From the NCBI RefSeq assembly GCF_003429085.1, contig NZ_QVTC01000061.1, positions 1-40,206 of the forward strand: a stretch of 40,206 nt of DNA, in the 5' to 3' direction. The stretch is from Bacillus sp. V59.32b (GTDB taxonomy: Bacteria > Bacillota > Bacilli > Bacillales > DSM-1321). The position numbers and the translations under genes are program-made. Positions 7,169 to 15,406 of the stretch are shown here, piece by piece. Under the pieces are notes generated by a model. That model was not told where the DNA came from and did not search any database. It saw nothing but the letters and a program-made list of their open reading frames with translations. The stretch's first letter is position 1; every line of letters begins with the position of its first letter.

Positions 7169-8146
7169 TTGGGAGAAAAAGTTTTATTTTTCGGTGATTT
7201 TGGAATAGACGATATTTTCGCTTTAATTTATTCTTCTTATTCCAAACAGATTGATGTTGTCGGGATTGTCGCGGATTACGGGAATGTATCAAAAGAGAAA
7301 GCGGTTGCAAACGCAAGATTCCTTCAGCAGCTGTTTGATATTACAGACATCCCGATTTTCGGTGGTGCTTCGAAATCGCTAACGGGAAGTGAGCCTGAGT
7401 ATTATCCGACGATACATGGTGAGGGAGGACTCGGACCGTTTGAAATCCTGGAAGAAATGGGATCAAATTTTGAGAATTTCCATGAAATCGTTCCACTTAT
7501 TAACAAATACGGGGACGAATTAACGATTGTTTCGGTGGGGAGACTGACATCTCTTGCTACCGCGTTTATTTTTTTCTCAAACGTGATGAAAAAAATCAAT
7601 AAGATTTATATTATGGGAGGCGCTTTCCACTATCCCGGCAACGTAACTCCTGTCGCAGAAGCAAACATATACGGAGATCCTTACGCGGCCAACATTGTTT
7701 TTACAAATTCTCCGGTCAAAATAAATGTCTTTCCTTTAAACGTGACACACCAAGCCATTGTTACTCCTCCTATCATCGAATACGTCCATTCCGTTATAAA
7801 ACAAGTCGATCACCAGATGGCTGAAATCACGATGCAAATGTATACGTATTACTATCAGGCCTACAAAGAAATGATGCCTACGATTGCAGGGACTCCGCTC
7901 CATGATCTTTTGGTGATATGGGCATTAGAAAAACCGGGTGATGTAAGGTTCAAGGAGGTTCCTGTAAAAATCATTACGAATAAAGGCGAAAGCTTTGGAC
8001 AAACAATCGGTGACTTTCGTGAAAGAAGGATCAAAGCAGACTATCCCATCCATAAAGTTGCGGTTGACTTTAACTATGCCCGATATATTAATTCCTTTGT
8101 GGAAACATTTATTTCTGAGGCTAACCATAAACAATCGTTTTTATAA
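7169..8146 (+). CDS. Nucleoside hydrolase (inosine-uridine preferring family)
   Basis: This 325-residue product resembles N-ribohydrolases that split nucleosides into base and ribose. The N-terminal calcium-binding signature reads GDFGIDD, retaining the three aspartates that correspond to Asp10, Asp14 and Asp15 of the trypanosomal enzyme, although the family usually has DTDPGxDD. Also present are VGRLTSLA, MGGAF, GNVTPVAEANIYGDPYAA (ribose-binding Asn/Glu) and LHDLLVIWA, the catalytic His-Asp near the C-terminus. Start: the TTG at 7169 has AGGCGGTGA five bases before it, and the GTG at 7160 lies inside that site. Substrate preference cannot be read from sequence. Confidence 0.88.
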   Translation: MGEKVLFFGDFGIDDIFALIYSSYSKQIDVVGIVADYGNVSKEKAVANARFLQQLFDITDIPIFGGASKSLTGSEPEYYPTIHGEGGLGPFEILEEMGSNFENFHEIVPLINKYGDELTIVSVGRLTSLATAFIFFSNVMKKINKIYIMGGAFHYPGNVTPVAEANIYGDPYAANIVFTNSPVKINVFPLNVTHQAIVTPPIIEYVHSVIKQVDHQMAEITMQMYTYYYQAYKEMMPTIAGTPLHDLLVIWALEKPGDVRFKEVPVKIITNKGESFGQTIGDFRERRIKADYPIHKVAVDFNYARYINSFVETFISEANHKQSFL

Positions 8147-8239
8147 ACCTGAACCATAACAATATTATTATTCCATACCATTAGTTCGTCTGCTAGAATG
8201 AATAGATGACGAACTGATTACATAAAGGATGGTTAAGGA

Positions 8240-8827
8240 ATGAAGAAGCTTCAATTGTTATTAGCAGTTGTTCTGGTGGCAGGTCTGGTTCTTTCCGGCT
8301 GCGGTTCAAACGGAGTACCTGACGCTAAAAACTGGGATGTGGAAAGCTTTACATTTACGGATCAAGAAGAGAAACCCTTTTCGAAGAGTGATCTGGACGG
8401 GCGCGTTTGGGTTGCTGATTTTATTTTTACAAGCTGTGAGGATGTTTGTCTTCCCATGACATCCAATATGGCACAGCTTCAACAACAATTAAACGATGAG
8501 GGGATTAAAGATGTTGAATTTGTTTCTTTTTCCGTTGATCCCGAAGTGGACTCACCGCAGGTTTTAAAGGAATTTGGGGCAAGCTTCAATGCGGATTTTT
8601 CAAATTGGCATTTTCTGACGGGATACTCCCAAAACGAAATTGAAGAGTTCGCAATGGACAATTTTAAGACGATTGTCCAAAAGCCTGAAGCCGAAGACCA
8701 GGTGATCCATGGAACCGATTTTTATTTAATCGATAAGGAAGGGAAGATCATCCGGTATTATACCGGTCTCAACAAGGACCCTTTTGAGGAAATCATTAAA
8801 CACATTAAAATATTGCAAAATCAGTAA
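8240..8827 (+). CDS. ypmQ: SCO1/SenC-family copper chaperone lipoprotein (YpmQ-like)
   Basis: This is a thioredoxin-fold protein that delivers copper to the CuA site of cytochrome c oxidase, anchored outside the membrane by a lipid. It has the signal sequence MKKLQLLLAVVLVAGLVLSGC with lipidated Cys21, the copper ligands CEDVC (Cys66, Cys70) followed by LPMT, and the conserved His157 in VIHGTDFYLID. The length of 195 residues is typical. It lies beside ypmR and ypmS as in B. subtilis. A peroxide or thiol redox role has also been proposed for the family. Confidence 0.9.
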   Translation: MKKLQLLLAVVLVAGLVLSGCGSNGVPDAKNWDVESFTFTDQEEKPFSKSDLDGRVWVADFIFTSCEDVCLPMTSNMAQLQQQLNDEGIKDVEFVSFSVDPEVDSPQVLKEFGASFNADFSNWHFLTGYSQNEIEEFAMDNFKTIVQKPEAEDQVIHGTDFYLIDKEGKIIRYYTGLNKDPFEEIIKHIKILQNQ

Positions 8828-8853
8828 AACAGGTCGCATCCGGCCTGTTTTTT
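8827..8853 (+). terminator. Intrinsic terminator of the SCO gene
   Basis: AAACAGGTCG pairs with CGGCCTGTTT around CATC, followed by more T. Confidence 0.8.
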
Positions 8854-8879
8854 ATGTTTGCCAAGTCGATGTTCTTTAC

Positions 8880-8906
8880 TTGCAAGGCGCTTCCGCTTTT
8901 CTTTTG
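8880..8906. repeat. Remnant of a dispersed Bacillus intergenic repeat
   Basis: GGCGCTTCCGCTTTTC (and its complement GAAAAGCGGAAGCGCC) is a motif I associate with a common dispersed intergenic repeat of Bacillaceae. Only this fragment is here. Recognised from memory, not verified. Confidence 0.3.
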
Positions 8907-8989
8907 ACTCGCACAGAATCATGTCTAGGCTAATACAATAAAATAAGATAGATGTCATTGCGGTATGACAGATAGTAAAATGAGATTGG

Positions 8990-8998
8990 TGATATAAT
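8990..8998 (+). promoter_or_regulatory. Extended -10 promoter of ypmR
   Basis: TGATATAAT is a perfect -10 with the TGn extension, 29 bases before the ypmR ATG. The -35 region is poor. Confidence 0.5.
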
Positions 8999-9027
8999 AT
9001 AGATAATTATGAAGGAAGGTGAGAGCA

Positions 9028-9864
9028 ATGAAGACAAAAATCACCTATCTTTTCTTGTGTGCTATATTACTATCAGCTTGTTCCCACATGAGGCCAACTT
9101 ATCTGGAAAGTATGGCGGGCCAATATAAAAGCACAAGTCTCGTTAAGAAAGAGGCAGTTCCGTTAGCGTTCTTTCCTGATCCGATCGAGATTGTTTCGAT
9201 TGGAGATTCACTTACCCAAGGGGTAGGAGATAGCACGAAAGCTGGCGGATATTTGCCGTATTTAAGGAACCGGTTAGAGAAGGAGCCACAGATAACTGCT
9301 GCCCATTTGATCAATCACGGCAAGCGGGGCAACAGGTCAGACCAACTGTTGAAAAGGCTTGACAGCAACCTGCTCCGGGAGGACATCGAAAAAGCGGATT
9401 CAGTGGTCATTACTATTGGCGGCAATGATATTATAAAGGTTGTGCGTGAAAACTTCTCGAATCTAACGATAGCTCAGTTTGAACAAGCAAAAATAGGGTA
9501 TGAAGAAAGATTAACAAAGATAATTAACAAAGTCCGTTCATATAATGGCAATTCGCAAATATATCTTGTCGGCTTATATAATCCATTTTCCAAGTGGCTG
9601 ACTTCATTTAAGGAATTGGATTTTATCATGAATGATTGGAATGAAAGCGGTAAAGAAATCATCACAGACTACGATGACGCCTATTTTATAGAGATAGGAG
9701 ATATTTTTAGTAAGTCAAAAGAGGATTTGCTTTTTTCAGAAGATTATTTTCATCCTAATGACCGCGGATATGAATTGATTGCTGCACGGATTTATAAAAA
9801 TATGGAAGTTAACAAATTCGGTGAGGATACACTGGAGGCTAGTGCGAAAGGGATTGGGGAATAA
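9028..9864 (+). CDS. ypmR: SGNH/GDSL lipase-like lipoprotein YpmR
   Basis: The 278-residue product has a lipoprotein signal ending LLSAC (Cys18) and then an SGNH hydrolase domain. Block I is SIGDSLTQGVGD with the nucleophile Ser, block III is ITIGGNDI, and block V is DYFHPNDRGYELIA with the catalytic Asp and His. Such enzymes are esterases or acyltransferases; the substrate in the Bacillus envelope is unknown. The ATG at 9028 has AAGGAAGGTGA five bases upstream, better than the GTG at 9019. The stop is two bases before ypmS, so they form an operon. A second SGNH protein lies at 13748-14842. Confidence 0.88.
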   Translation: MKTKITYLFLCAILLSACSHMRPTYLESMAGQYKSTSLVKKEAVPLAFFPDPIEIVSIGDSLTQGVGDSTKAGGYLPYLRNRLEKEPQITAAHLINHGKRGNRSDQLLKRLDSNLLREDIEKADSVVITIGGNDIIKVVRENFSNLTIAQFEQAKIGYEERLTKIINKVRSYNGNSQIYLVGLYNPFSKWLTSFKELDFIMNDWNESGKEIITDYDDAYFIEIGDIFSKSKEDLLFSEDYFHPNDRGYELIAARIYKNMEVNKFGEDTLEASAKGIGE

Positions 9865-9866
9865 CA

Positions 9867-10448
9867 ATGAAAACACGAAAGTGGAAGTATTTATTTTTTG
9901 GCTTGCTTGTTTTAAATCTTTTGGCTTTCTTAACAATTTTCATCCTGGCTGTCTTGCCTGCAGATGATCGGGAAATTAAACCGGGGATTTCAAGAGAAGA
10001 TGACATTGAATTTCAAGTGAATACGAATAAAAATGATCTGAACAGGCTGATAAACCGATATTTGGCTAAAGAAGGTATGACCGGGCCGATTCATTATGAA
10101 GTATATCTAAAGGATGATGTCGAGCTGTTCGGAACACTTCCTGTATTTGGGGAAGATATGGAGCTTAAATTATCGTTTGAACCGGAAGCACTAGAAAATG
10201 GCGATCTCATTTTACGGCAAAAATCGATATCACTTGGGCAAATGAACCTGCCCGTGTCATATGTGTTGAATTTTGTCAATAATCGCTATAAAACACCTGA
10301 ATGGGTTAGTATTCAACCGGATGATGAATTGATATATATATCCTTGCAGAATATGGAATTGGATAGCGATGCCAGAATTAAAGCCAAGAAATTTGATTTA
10401 AAAAATGATGACATTTCGTTTTTGCTGACGGTTCCATCTAAAGAATAA
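9867..10448 (+). CDS. ypmS: YpmS family membrane-anchored protein
   Basis: This 193-residue protein has a single N-terminal transmembrane anchor (WKYLFFGLLVLNLLAFLTIFILAVL) and an extracytoplasmic domain. It resembles YpmS of B. subtilis, which follows ypmR there as here; the function is unknown. Recognisable features are EFQVNTNKNDLNRLINRYL, the beta-strand-rich YEVYLKDDVELFGTLPVFGEDMELKL and the Asp/Lys-rich end. The shape recalls lipid-binding or chaperone-type beta proteins, but that is only an impression. It starts two bases after the ypmR stop, so the two are translated together. A nested hairpin terminator follows. Confidence 0.82.
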   Translation: MKTRKWKYLFFGLLVLNLLAFLTIFILAVLPADDREIKPGISREDDIEFQVNTNKNDLNRLINRYLAKEGMTGPIHYEVYLKDDVELFGTLPVFGEDMELKLSFEPEALENGDLILRQKSISLGQMNLPVSYVLNFVNNRYKTPEWVSIQPDDELIYISLQNMELDSDARIKAKKFDLKNDDISFLLTVPSKE

Positions 10449-10499
10449 GGTATAGCGACAAGGAGTGGTATCCAAAATACCAGGCCTTAGCTATACCTT
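10447..10499 (+). terminator. Nested hairpin terminator after ypmS
   Basis: The outer stem AAGGTATAGC/GCTATACCTT encloses the inner stem TGGTAT/ATACCA. A short T-rich run (CTTAATTTTT) follows. It separates ypmS from the repeat array. Confidence 0.7.
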
Positions 10500-10507
10500 C
10501 TTAATTT

Positions 10508-11249
10508 TTACTCGCTAATCCTAATTTGTGACCGAGTAACTCAATTTGTGAATGCTAATTTGAATTTTCTGATCGATGATCCACATTTGTGCTCGATAAT
10601 TCGGGTTTCTGCTCGATGATTCGGATTTGTGCTCGATAATCGGAATTTGTGCTCGATGATCAGGATTTGTGCTCGATAATTTGGGTTTCTGCTCGATTAT
10701 TAGGATTTGTGCTCGATAATCCGGTTTTCTACTCGATTATTAGGATTTGTGCTCGTTAATCGGAATTTCTGCTCGATGATTTGGATTTGTGCTCGATGAT
10801 TTGAATTTGTGCTCGATGATTTGGATTTGTGCTCGATAATCAGAATTTGTGCTCGATGATCAGGATTTGTGCTCGATAATCGAAATTTGTGCTCAATGAT
10901 CAGGATTGTGCTCGATGATTTGGATTGTGCTCGATAATCAGAATTTGTGCTCGATGATCAGGATTTGTGATCGATAATCGAAATTTGTGCTCGATGATCC
11001 GGATTTGTGCTCGATAATCGAAATTTGTGCTCGATGATTCGGATTTGTGCTCGATAATCGAAATTTGTGCTCGATGATCAGGATTTGTGCTCGATAATCG
11101 AAATTTGTGCTCAATGATCAGGATTTGTGCTCGATGATTTGGATTGTGCTCGATAATCAGAATTTGTGCTCGATAATCGGAATTTGTGCTCGATGATCAG
11201 GATTTGTGCTCGATAATCAGGATTTGTGCTCGATAATCTGAATTTGTGC
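10508..11249. repeat. 20-bp tandem repeat array (array 2), about 37 units
   Basis: The array fills the space between the convergent ypmS and DUF4397 genes. A common unit is GCTCGATAATCGAAATTTGT. The tag TTTGTGCTC is nearly constant, while the core GATNATCNGAA varies (GATGATCAGG, GATAATCGAA, GATGATTTGG, GATGATCCGG). Several units contain TCGAT-A-ATCGA, a perfect palindrome. A few units are 19 bp through loss of one T. The edges are more degenerate. No unit looks like a CRISPR repeat because there are no unique spacers. No open frame is supported here. Confidence 0.92.
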
Positions 11250-11264
11250 AATATACAAGAAGAC

Positions 11265-12014
11265 TTATGGAGTAGCTCTGACTGCCTCTAATTCCGGTGA
11301 TTTGCCTGCAAATCCTACCAGAAAAATAGTATAGGCAGTATCCGGGTCAAACTGTTGTCCTTGAAGCTCAAGAACCGTCTCGCTCGTGCCTGCTGCACGG
11401 ACCTCAAAGTCGACAACCATTGGAGTCAATCCAAGATAACTCGTGCCTCTTCTAAAAGGTAAACCCCGAAATACGACATCACCATTTTTGGCAGCGATAT
11501 CTACCGCTTGAGCATCGGATGATAAGTGGACAAACCTCACTTTGGATTCTCTTTCCGGTACAAAAGGATTGTCCTCAATGGTGGCCAGCCTTAAGTTATC
11601 CGCCGCACCCGCTGCAGCCAGTGTATAGAACGTTTCGCTTTTTATCTTTAATTTGTAACTTAATAAGGCAGAAATCATTTCTCCTGTCGGATAAATATCA
11701 ATTTGGTAATTTCCTGCAGGAACTGATAAATAGTTGCTGAGTGTTTTGTAAGGGATATCCTTGAACGCACGCAGATCATTTATAAAAATATCCACGTTCG
11801 GCCCGTCTGGGGATCCGTGTAGAAAACGAACCTTAGCAGCATTCTGATCAGGCTGGTATTGCCGTGTCTTTGGACTCATAGCTTTCTCCATGCTTTGCAA
11901 ATGTTTTTTGTAATAGTGGACATGCAAATCGGGACGTGTATATTTATAATAGTTGGCGAGCAAGTCGTACTTCGCCGCTTTATGGAAATAATGATCGCTA
12001 TTTTTGTTTGGCAT
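11265..12014 (-). CDS. DUF4397 domain protein, two tandem domains, no signal peptide
   Basis: This 249-residue protein carries two DUF4397 beta-sandwich units, about residues 63-145 (KVRFLHGSPDGPNVDIFIND) and 155-245 (KVRFVHLSSDAQAVDIAAKN). Each begins with a V-R-F-x-H motif and a V-D-I strand. The N-terminal 55 residues are rich in Tyr, His and Lys (HYFHKAAKYDLLANYYKYTRP) and contain no signal peptide. That is unusual, because many DUF4397 proteins are secreted; a spore-coat or surface-associated role is possible but unproven. AGGAGGG is six bases before the ATG. The gene ends 15 bases from repeat array 2. Confidence 0.85.
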   Translation of the reverse strand: MPNKNSDHYFHKAAKYDLLANYYKYTRPDLHVHYYKKHLQSMEKAMSPKTRQYQPDQNAAKVRFLHGSPDGPNVDIFINDLRAFKDIPYKTLSNYLSVPAGNYQIDIYPTGEMISALLSYKLKIKSETFYTLAAAGAADNLRLATIEDNPFVPERESKVRFVHLSSDAQAVDIAAKNGDVVFRGLPFRRGTSYLGLTPMVVDFEVRAAGTSETVLELQGQQFDPDTAYTIFLVGFAGKSPELEAVRATP

Positions 12015-12116
12015 CAGTTTCCCTCCTATTCATTTCTCATTTCCTAACAAAGTATGCACGTGGACGTGGGCAGGTGTCAGAAAAAACATATAGTCAAATT
12101 GGATATTGCAAATCAT

Positions 12117-12145
12117 TTTACATCGTTAGTAAAAAACGATAAAAT
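12117..12145 (+). promoter_or_regulatory. Sigma-A promoter of msrA-msrB
   Basis: TTTACA, 17 bases, TAAAAT. It lies 45 bases before the msrA start. Confidence 0.6.
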
Positions 12146-12190
12146 TCATTAGATAGATAAGGGTTTTAGCTGAAATGGAGGATGGTAGCA

Positions 12191-12724
12191 ATGACAGTTG
12201 AAAAAGCAACTTTTGCCGGCGGCTGTTTCTGGTGCATGGTAAAACCGTTCCACGAACAGCCCGGAATTGAATCCGTCATATCCGGATATACCGGTGGCAC
12301 AAAAGCAAACCCAACCTATGAAGAGGTCTGCTCTGACACAACCGGTCATTTTGAAGCAGTTCAAATAACGTTTGATCCTGAAGTGTATCCATACGAAAAA
12401 CTTGTTGAATTGTTTTGGCAGCAAATTGACCCTACTGATGAAGGCGGCCAATTTGGTGATCGGGGAAGTTCGTATCAGACTGCGATTTTCTATCATAGCC
12501 AAGAGCAAAAACAAATCGCCGAGCAATCGAAGGCTAACTTGCAAGAAAGCGGTCGTTTTTCCCGGCCAATTGTAACACCGATCTTACCGGTGAAAGAGTT
12601 TTATCCAGCTGAGGAATATCATCAGGACTACTACAAAAAACGGTCGGCACATTATAACGCTTACCGCGTTGGTTCGGGCCGGGCTGGGTTTATTGACAAA
12701 CATTGGGGTGAATCGAATGAGTAA
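12191..12724 (+). CDS. msrA: Peptide methionine-(S)-S-oxide reductase
   Basis: This enzyme repairs the S epimer of methionine sulfoxide in proteins, using thioredoxin as reductant. The product has 177 residues, the length of B. subtilis MsrA. The active site GGCFWCM carries the catalytic Cys12 and Cys15. [31 protein letters not shown] and the substrate-binding EEYHQDYY are present. The ATG at 12191 is chosen because GGAGG sits nine bases upstream; the ATG at 12182 is too close to it. The last eight bases overlap msrB in another frame, so translation is coupled. Confidence 0.96.
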   Translation: MTVEKATFAGGCFWCMVKPFHEQPGIESVISGYTGGTKANPTYEEVCSDTTGHFEAVQITFDPEVYPYEKLVELFWQQIDPTDEGGQFGDRGSSYQTAIFYHSQEQKQIAEQSKANLQESGRFSRPIVTPILPVKEFYPAEEYHQDYYKKRSAHYNAYRVGSGRAGFIDKHWGESNE

Positions 12725-13151
12725 ACTTGATAAAGAAGAATTAAAGCAAAAACTGAATCCATTACAATATGAAGTAACGCAAAATAACGGGACAGAGCCA
12801 CCTTTTCGTAATGAATTTTGGAATCATAAAGAAGAGGGATTGTATGTCGACATCGTTTCTGGAAATCCTTTGTTTACCTCAAAGGATAAATTTGATTCCG
12901 ATTGTGGATGGCCGAGCTTTACAAAACCGATAGAAGAGGAAGAAGTGACCGAAAAAACGGATTTAACCTTTGGAATGAGACGCACGGAGGTACGCAGCAA
13001 AACAGCTGACTCCCATTTAGGGCATGTTTTTAATGACGGGCCGGGACCGACGGGGTTACGCTATTGCATCAATTCCGCAGCATTAAAGTTTATCCCTGTA
13101 CAAGACCTCGAAAAAGAAGGGTACGGGGAATACACAAAGTTATTTAATTAA
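12717..13151 (+). CDS. msrB: Peptide methionine-(R)-S-oxide reductase
   Basis: This enzyme repairs the R epimer of methionine sulfoxide, complementing MsrA. The product has 144 residues. The catalytic cysteine is Cys117 in [32 protein letters not shown] and DGPGPTG are the family's conserved blocks. The zinc-binding CxxC pairs of some MsrB proteins are absent, as in B. subtilis. The ATG lies eight bases inside msrA with GGGGTGA upstream, so the two form an operon. Confidence 0.96.
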   Translation: MSKLDKEELKQKLNPLQYEVTQNNGTEPPFRNEFWNHKEEGLYVDIVSGNPLFTSKDKFDSDCGWPSFTKPIEEEEVTEKTDLTFGMRRTEVRSKTADSHLGHVFNDGPGPTGLRYCINSAALKFIPVQDLEKEGYGEYTKLFN

Positions 13152-13206
13152 CAATAATTGCAACAGAATAATATCGGCAATCTATCATTAAAGGTTGGTG
13201 TAAGGT

Positions 13207-13698
13207 TTGTTTAAAAAATTGTTCGGCAAGAAGGCGGAAGAGGAAATCGTGACTGCCCCTTTAACGGGGAAGCTTGTACAGCTTGAAGACGTACCGGATC
13301 CTGTTTTTGCAGAGAAAATGATGGGTGATGGGCTGGCGATTGAACCAACAGAAGGCGTCGTGGTAGCACCGCTCGACGCAAAGGTGGTGCAGGTTTTTCC
13401 AACCAAGCATGCGGTCGGCCTGGTGACGGCAGGTGGCATCGAAATATTGATCCATATCGGTTTAGAAACAGTCTCCTTAAACGGTGAAGGCTTCGAGAGC
13501 TTCGTCAAAGAAGGCGACAAAGTTAAAAAAGGCGATAAACTGATTACATTCGATCTTAAAATCATAAAGGAAAAAGCAAGCAGTACGCTAACACCAATCA
13601 TCATTACGAATGGAGATGCCGTTGAAAGTATCGAAAAGACAACGGAGACACAATTGCAAAGAGGAGAAACGCCACTTCTGACAATCAAGGCGAAATAA
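13207..13698 (+). CDS. ypqE: PTS glucose-type EIIA protein (YpqE-like)
   Basis: This single-domain EIIA of the glucose family has 163 residues. Such proteins take phosphate from HPr and pass it to a sugar-specific EIIB. The two active-site histidines are visible: KHAVGLVTAGGIE and LIHIGLETVSLNGEGF. EGVVVAPLDAKVVQVF and the late KVKKGDKLI strand are also typical. No EIIB/EIIC gene is next to it, so the partner permease is elsewhere. The start is TTG with a GGTTGGTGTAAGG region upstream. The position after msrA-msrB matches B. subtilis. A strong bidirectional terminator follows. Confidence 0.92.
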   Translation: MFKKLFGKKAEEEIVTAPLTGKLVQLEDVPDPVFAEKMMGDGLAIEPTEGVVVAPLDAKVVQVFPTKHAVGLVTAGGIEILIHIGLETVSLNGEGFESFVKEGDKVKKGDKLITFDLKIIKEKASSTLTPIIITNGDAVESIEKTTETQLQRGETPLLTIKAK

Positions 13699-13746
13699 CA
13701 ACAAAAAACTCCGACCCTATACAGGGGATCGGAGTTTTTTGTTGTT
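13697..13746. terminator. Bidirectional terminator between ypqE and the SGNH gene
   Basis: AAAAAACTCCGA-CCC pairs with GGG-TCGGAGTTTTTT, flanked by AACAAC/GTTGTT. It serves both convergent genes. Confidence 0.92.
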
Positions 13747-13747
13747 C

Positions 13748-14842
13748 TTAATTTACGATTATCGATGCAATCTGGATGATGGAGTTCTCGGATACATTGT
13801 TTCGAGATTTTCCACCTGACACTTCAAGGCGGACAGTATGCGGGCCATCTGATAAACCGCTTGCGATATATAGATAACGTTCACGCTCGAATGGCCACCA
13901 AGTGCTGATCGCTGTTACGAATTTCCCGTCAATATATACGTTTATTTCTCCGCCGTCAGGACTTCTTAAAAGCTTCACCCCTAGGACCTCGCCATGGAAT
14001 TCAGATTCAAGAGAACTTCCCTTTTGGCTGCTCGTTAAATAGCCATTTTTCATCGTAAAACCTTGGTTCTCTTTAAAGGAAGAAATCGTCCTAAATTTCT
14101 CAAATGTTTGGTCGTTTAGCGATTCGAATATAGCAGTGATTTCTTTGTTCTGTTCTGCATCGTGTGTCAACTGACGATAGATTGCGTCTGCGTATAATTG
14201 GTATCCGCGTCCATTTGGATGGACGAGATCCTTAGTTAATTCTTTAGCAGGAATGCCAGTTTCCTGAAAGACTGACCGCATATCAAGGTGAGAGGCATGG
14301 TAATGAGCGGAGAGCTTTTCAATTTCTGCGGCAAAGCTGTCATATGTCAAAGAACTTTCCGTAATGGTCATGATTTCAGCATTAGGAAACACAGCCTTAG
14401 CCTTTCGAATCAATGATTCATAAAGTACACTGAAATCGTTGGCCTCCATATACTTTCGGTCATTCTCGCCGAAGACGATGAAAACAAGATCTGACTTACC
14501 GGCATTTTTAAACTGAGAAAGCTTGTATAATCCCTCGAAAGCAGTTGCTCCACTTTGGACGCTATATTCACCGGACATTCTTATACCCTGTTCGGCATAC
14601 ATCTTGCTCTCCAATACTTTGAACCATCTTTGTTCGGGTGCTTCTGCACCGGAACCACGGCCAATACTGTCACCGATCACCGTATATCTTATAGGCTTCT
14701 TCTCCGAAATTTTTTCATATACGGTTAAGGTCTCATCAAACCCATAAGTGGCTTGGTGTTTTTGAAACGCAAAAAAACAAATCAATAGGACCAATAATGA
14801 TGCAGCAGCATAAGGTGCGATTAAGCGGCCTTTCTTTTTCAA
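13748..14842 (-). CDS. Membrane-anchored SGNH/GDSL hydrolase with C-terminal beta domain
   Basis: The 364-residue protein has an N-terminal transmembrane anchor (about residues 8-26, APYAAASLLVLLICFFAF) and an SGNH hydrolase domain, about residues 50-235. The blocks are VIGDSIGRGSG (nucleophile Ser), VFGENDRKY and DLVHPNGRGYQLY (Asp/His). About 110 further residues form a beta-rich extension (NGYLTSSQKGSSLESEF...VYIDGKFVTAISTWW) that may bind carbohydrate. It probably works outside the membrane as an esterase or O-acetyl hydrolase of cell-surface sugars; the substrate is unknown. The start is TTG with GGGGG seven bases upstream. Confidence 0.82.
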   Translation of the reverse strand: MKKKGRLIAPYAAASLLVLLICFFAFQKHQATYGFDETLTVYEKISEKKPIRYTVIGDSIGRGSGAEAPEQRWFKVLESKMYAEQGIRMSGEYSVQSGATAFEGLYKLSQFKNAGKSDLVFIVFGENDRKYMEANDFSVLYESLIRKAKAVFPNAEIMTITESSLTYDSFAAEIEKLSAHYHASHLDMRSVFQETGIPAKELTKDLVHPNGRGYQLYADAIYRQLTHDAEQNKEITAIFESLNDQTFEKFRTISSFKENQGFTMKNGYLTSSQKGSSLESEFHGEVLGVKLLRSPDGGEINVYIDGKFVTAISTWWPFERERYLYIASGLSDGPHTVRLEVSGGKSRNNVSENSIIQIASIIVN

Positions 14843-15045
14843 TTCATTTCCCCCGGCAAATCAATTTAATTTATAGAATTATTTCTATCTTTTTTTCAAA
14901 TTATACTTCAATATGTAATAGTCTGAAATAGAAAAAATAAAAAAAATTAATATTTGTAAAATAGGCTAGAGCACAGACAAGGGCGGGCTGTTAGACATAT
15001 TGTAAGGATGTAATGAGAATGCAAAAATCCAAAGGAGTGAATTCT

Positions 15046-15189
15046 GTGTACGGATGTGGATGCGACCATGGATATGGCCATGGGTATGACGGGCATGACG
15101 GGTATGACAAAGGATTTGGCGGCGGCTTTGCGCTAATAGTAGTATTGTTTATTCTGTTGATAATTATTGGTGCTTCTTTCGGGCATTAA
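15046..15189 (+). CDS. YjcZ family small sporulation peptide
   Basis: This 47-residue peptide has a Gly/His/Tyr/Asp-rich head (MYGCGCDHGYGHGYDGHDGY) followed by GFGGGFALIVVLFILLIIIGASFGH, the single hydrophobic tail typical of the YjcZ/YuzJ family of sporulation-associated membrane peptides. The GTG start is supported by AAAGGAGTGA five bases upstream. An in-frame ATG at 15019 would add nine residues with a weaker site. The head contains short repeats of the form H-G-Y-D-G. The gene is closed by its own terminator. The function is not known. Confidence 0.85.
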   Translation: MYGCGCDHGYGHGYDGHDGYDKGFGGGFALIVVLFILLIIIGASFGH

Positions 15190-15197
15190 TATTAATG

Positions 15198-15230
15198 AAA
15201 AGCCGACCTCTTGGTCGGCTTTTTTTTTTG
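15198..15230 (+). terminator. Intrinsic terminator of the YjcZ-type gene
   Basis: AGCCGACC-TCTT-GGTCGGCT, followed by nine T. Confidence 0.92.
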
Positions 15231-15406
15231 TCAAAAAAGGGACAAGTTTAGAGGGAAGGTAAAAATCCACTAGGGAAAAAGCAATATTTACGAATATTAA
15301 ATAAAATTATCTTAGAAATGTTCGTATTTTAATTGACCTGTTTTGCATGCTTTGGTATAGTTGCATAGGAAAGATTATTAATTGTTTTTAACCGGGAGGA
15401 ATTAAG

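Noticed and set aside
12149-12544. 131-residue frame antisense to msrA
   Set aside because: It is the shadow of msrA, with no start context.
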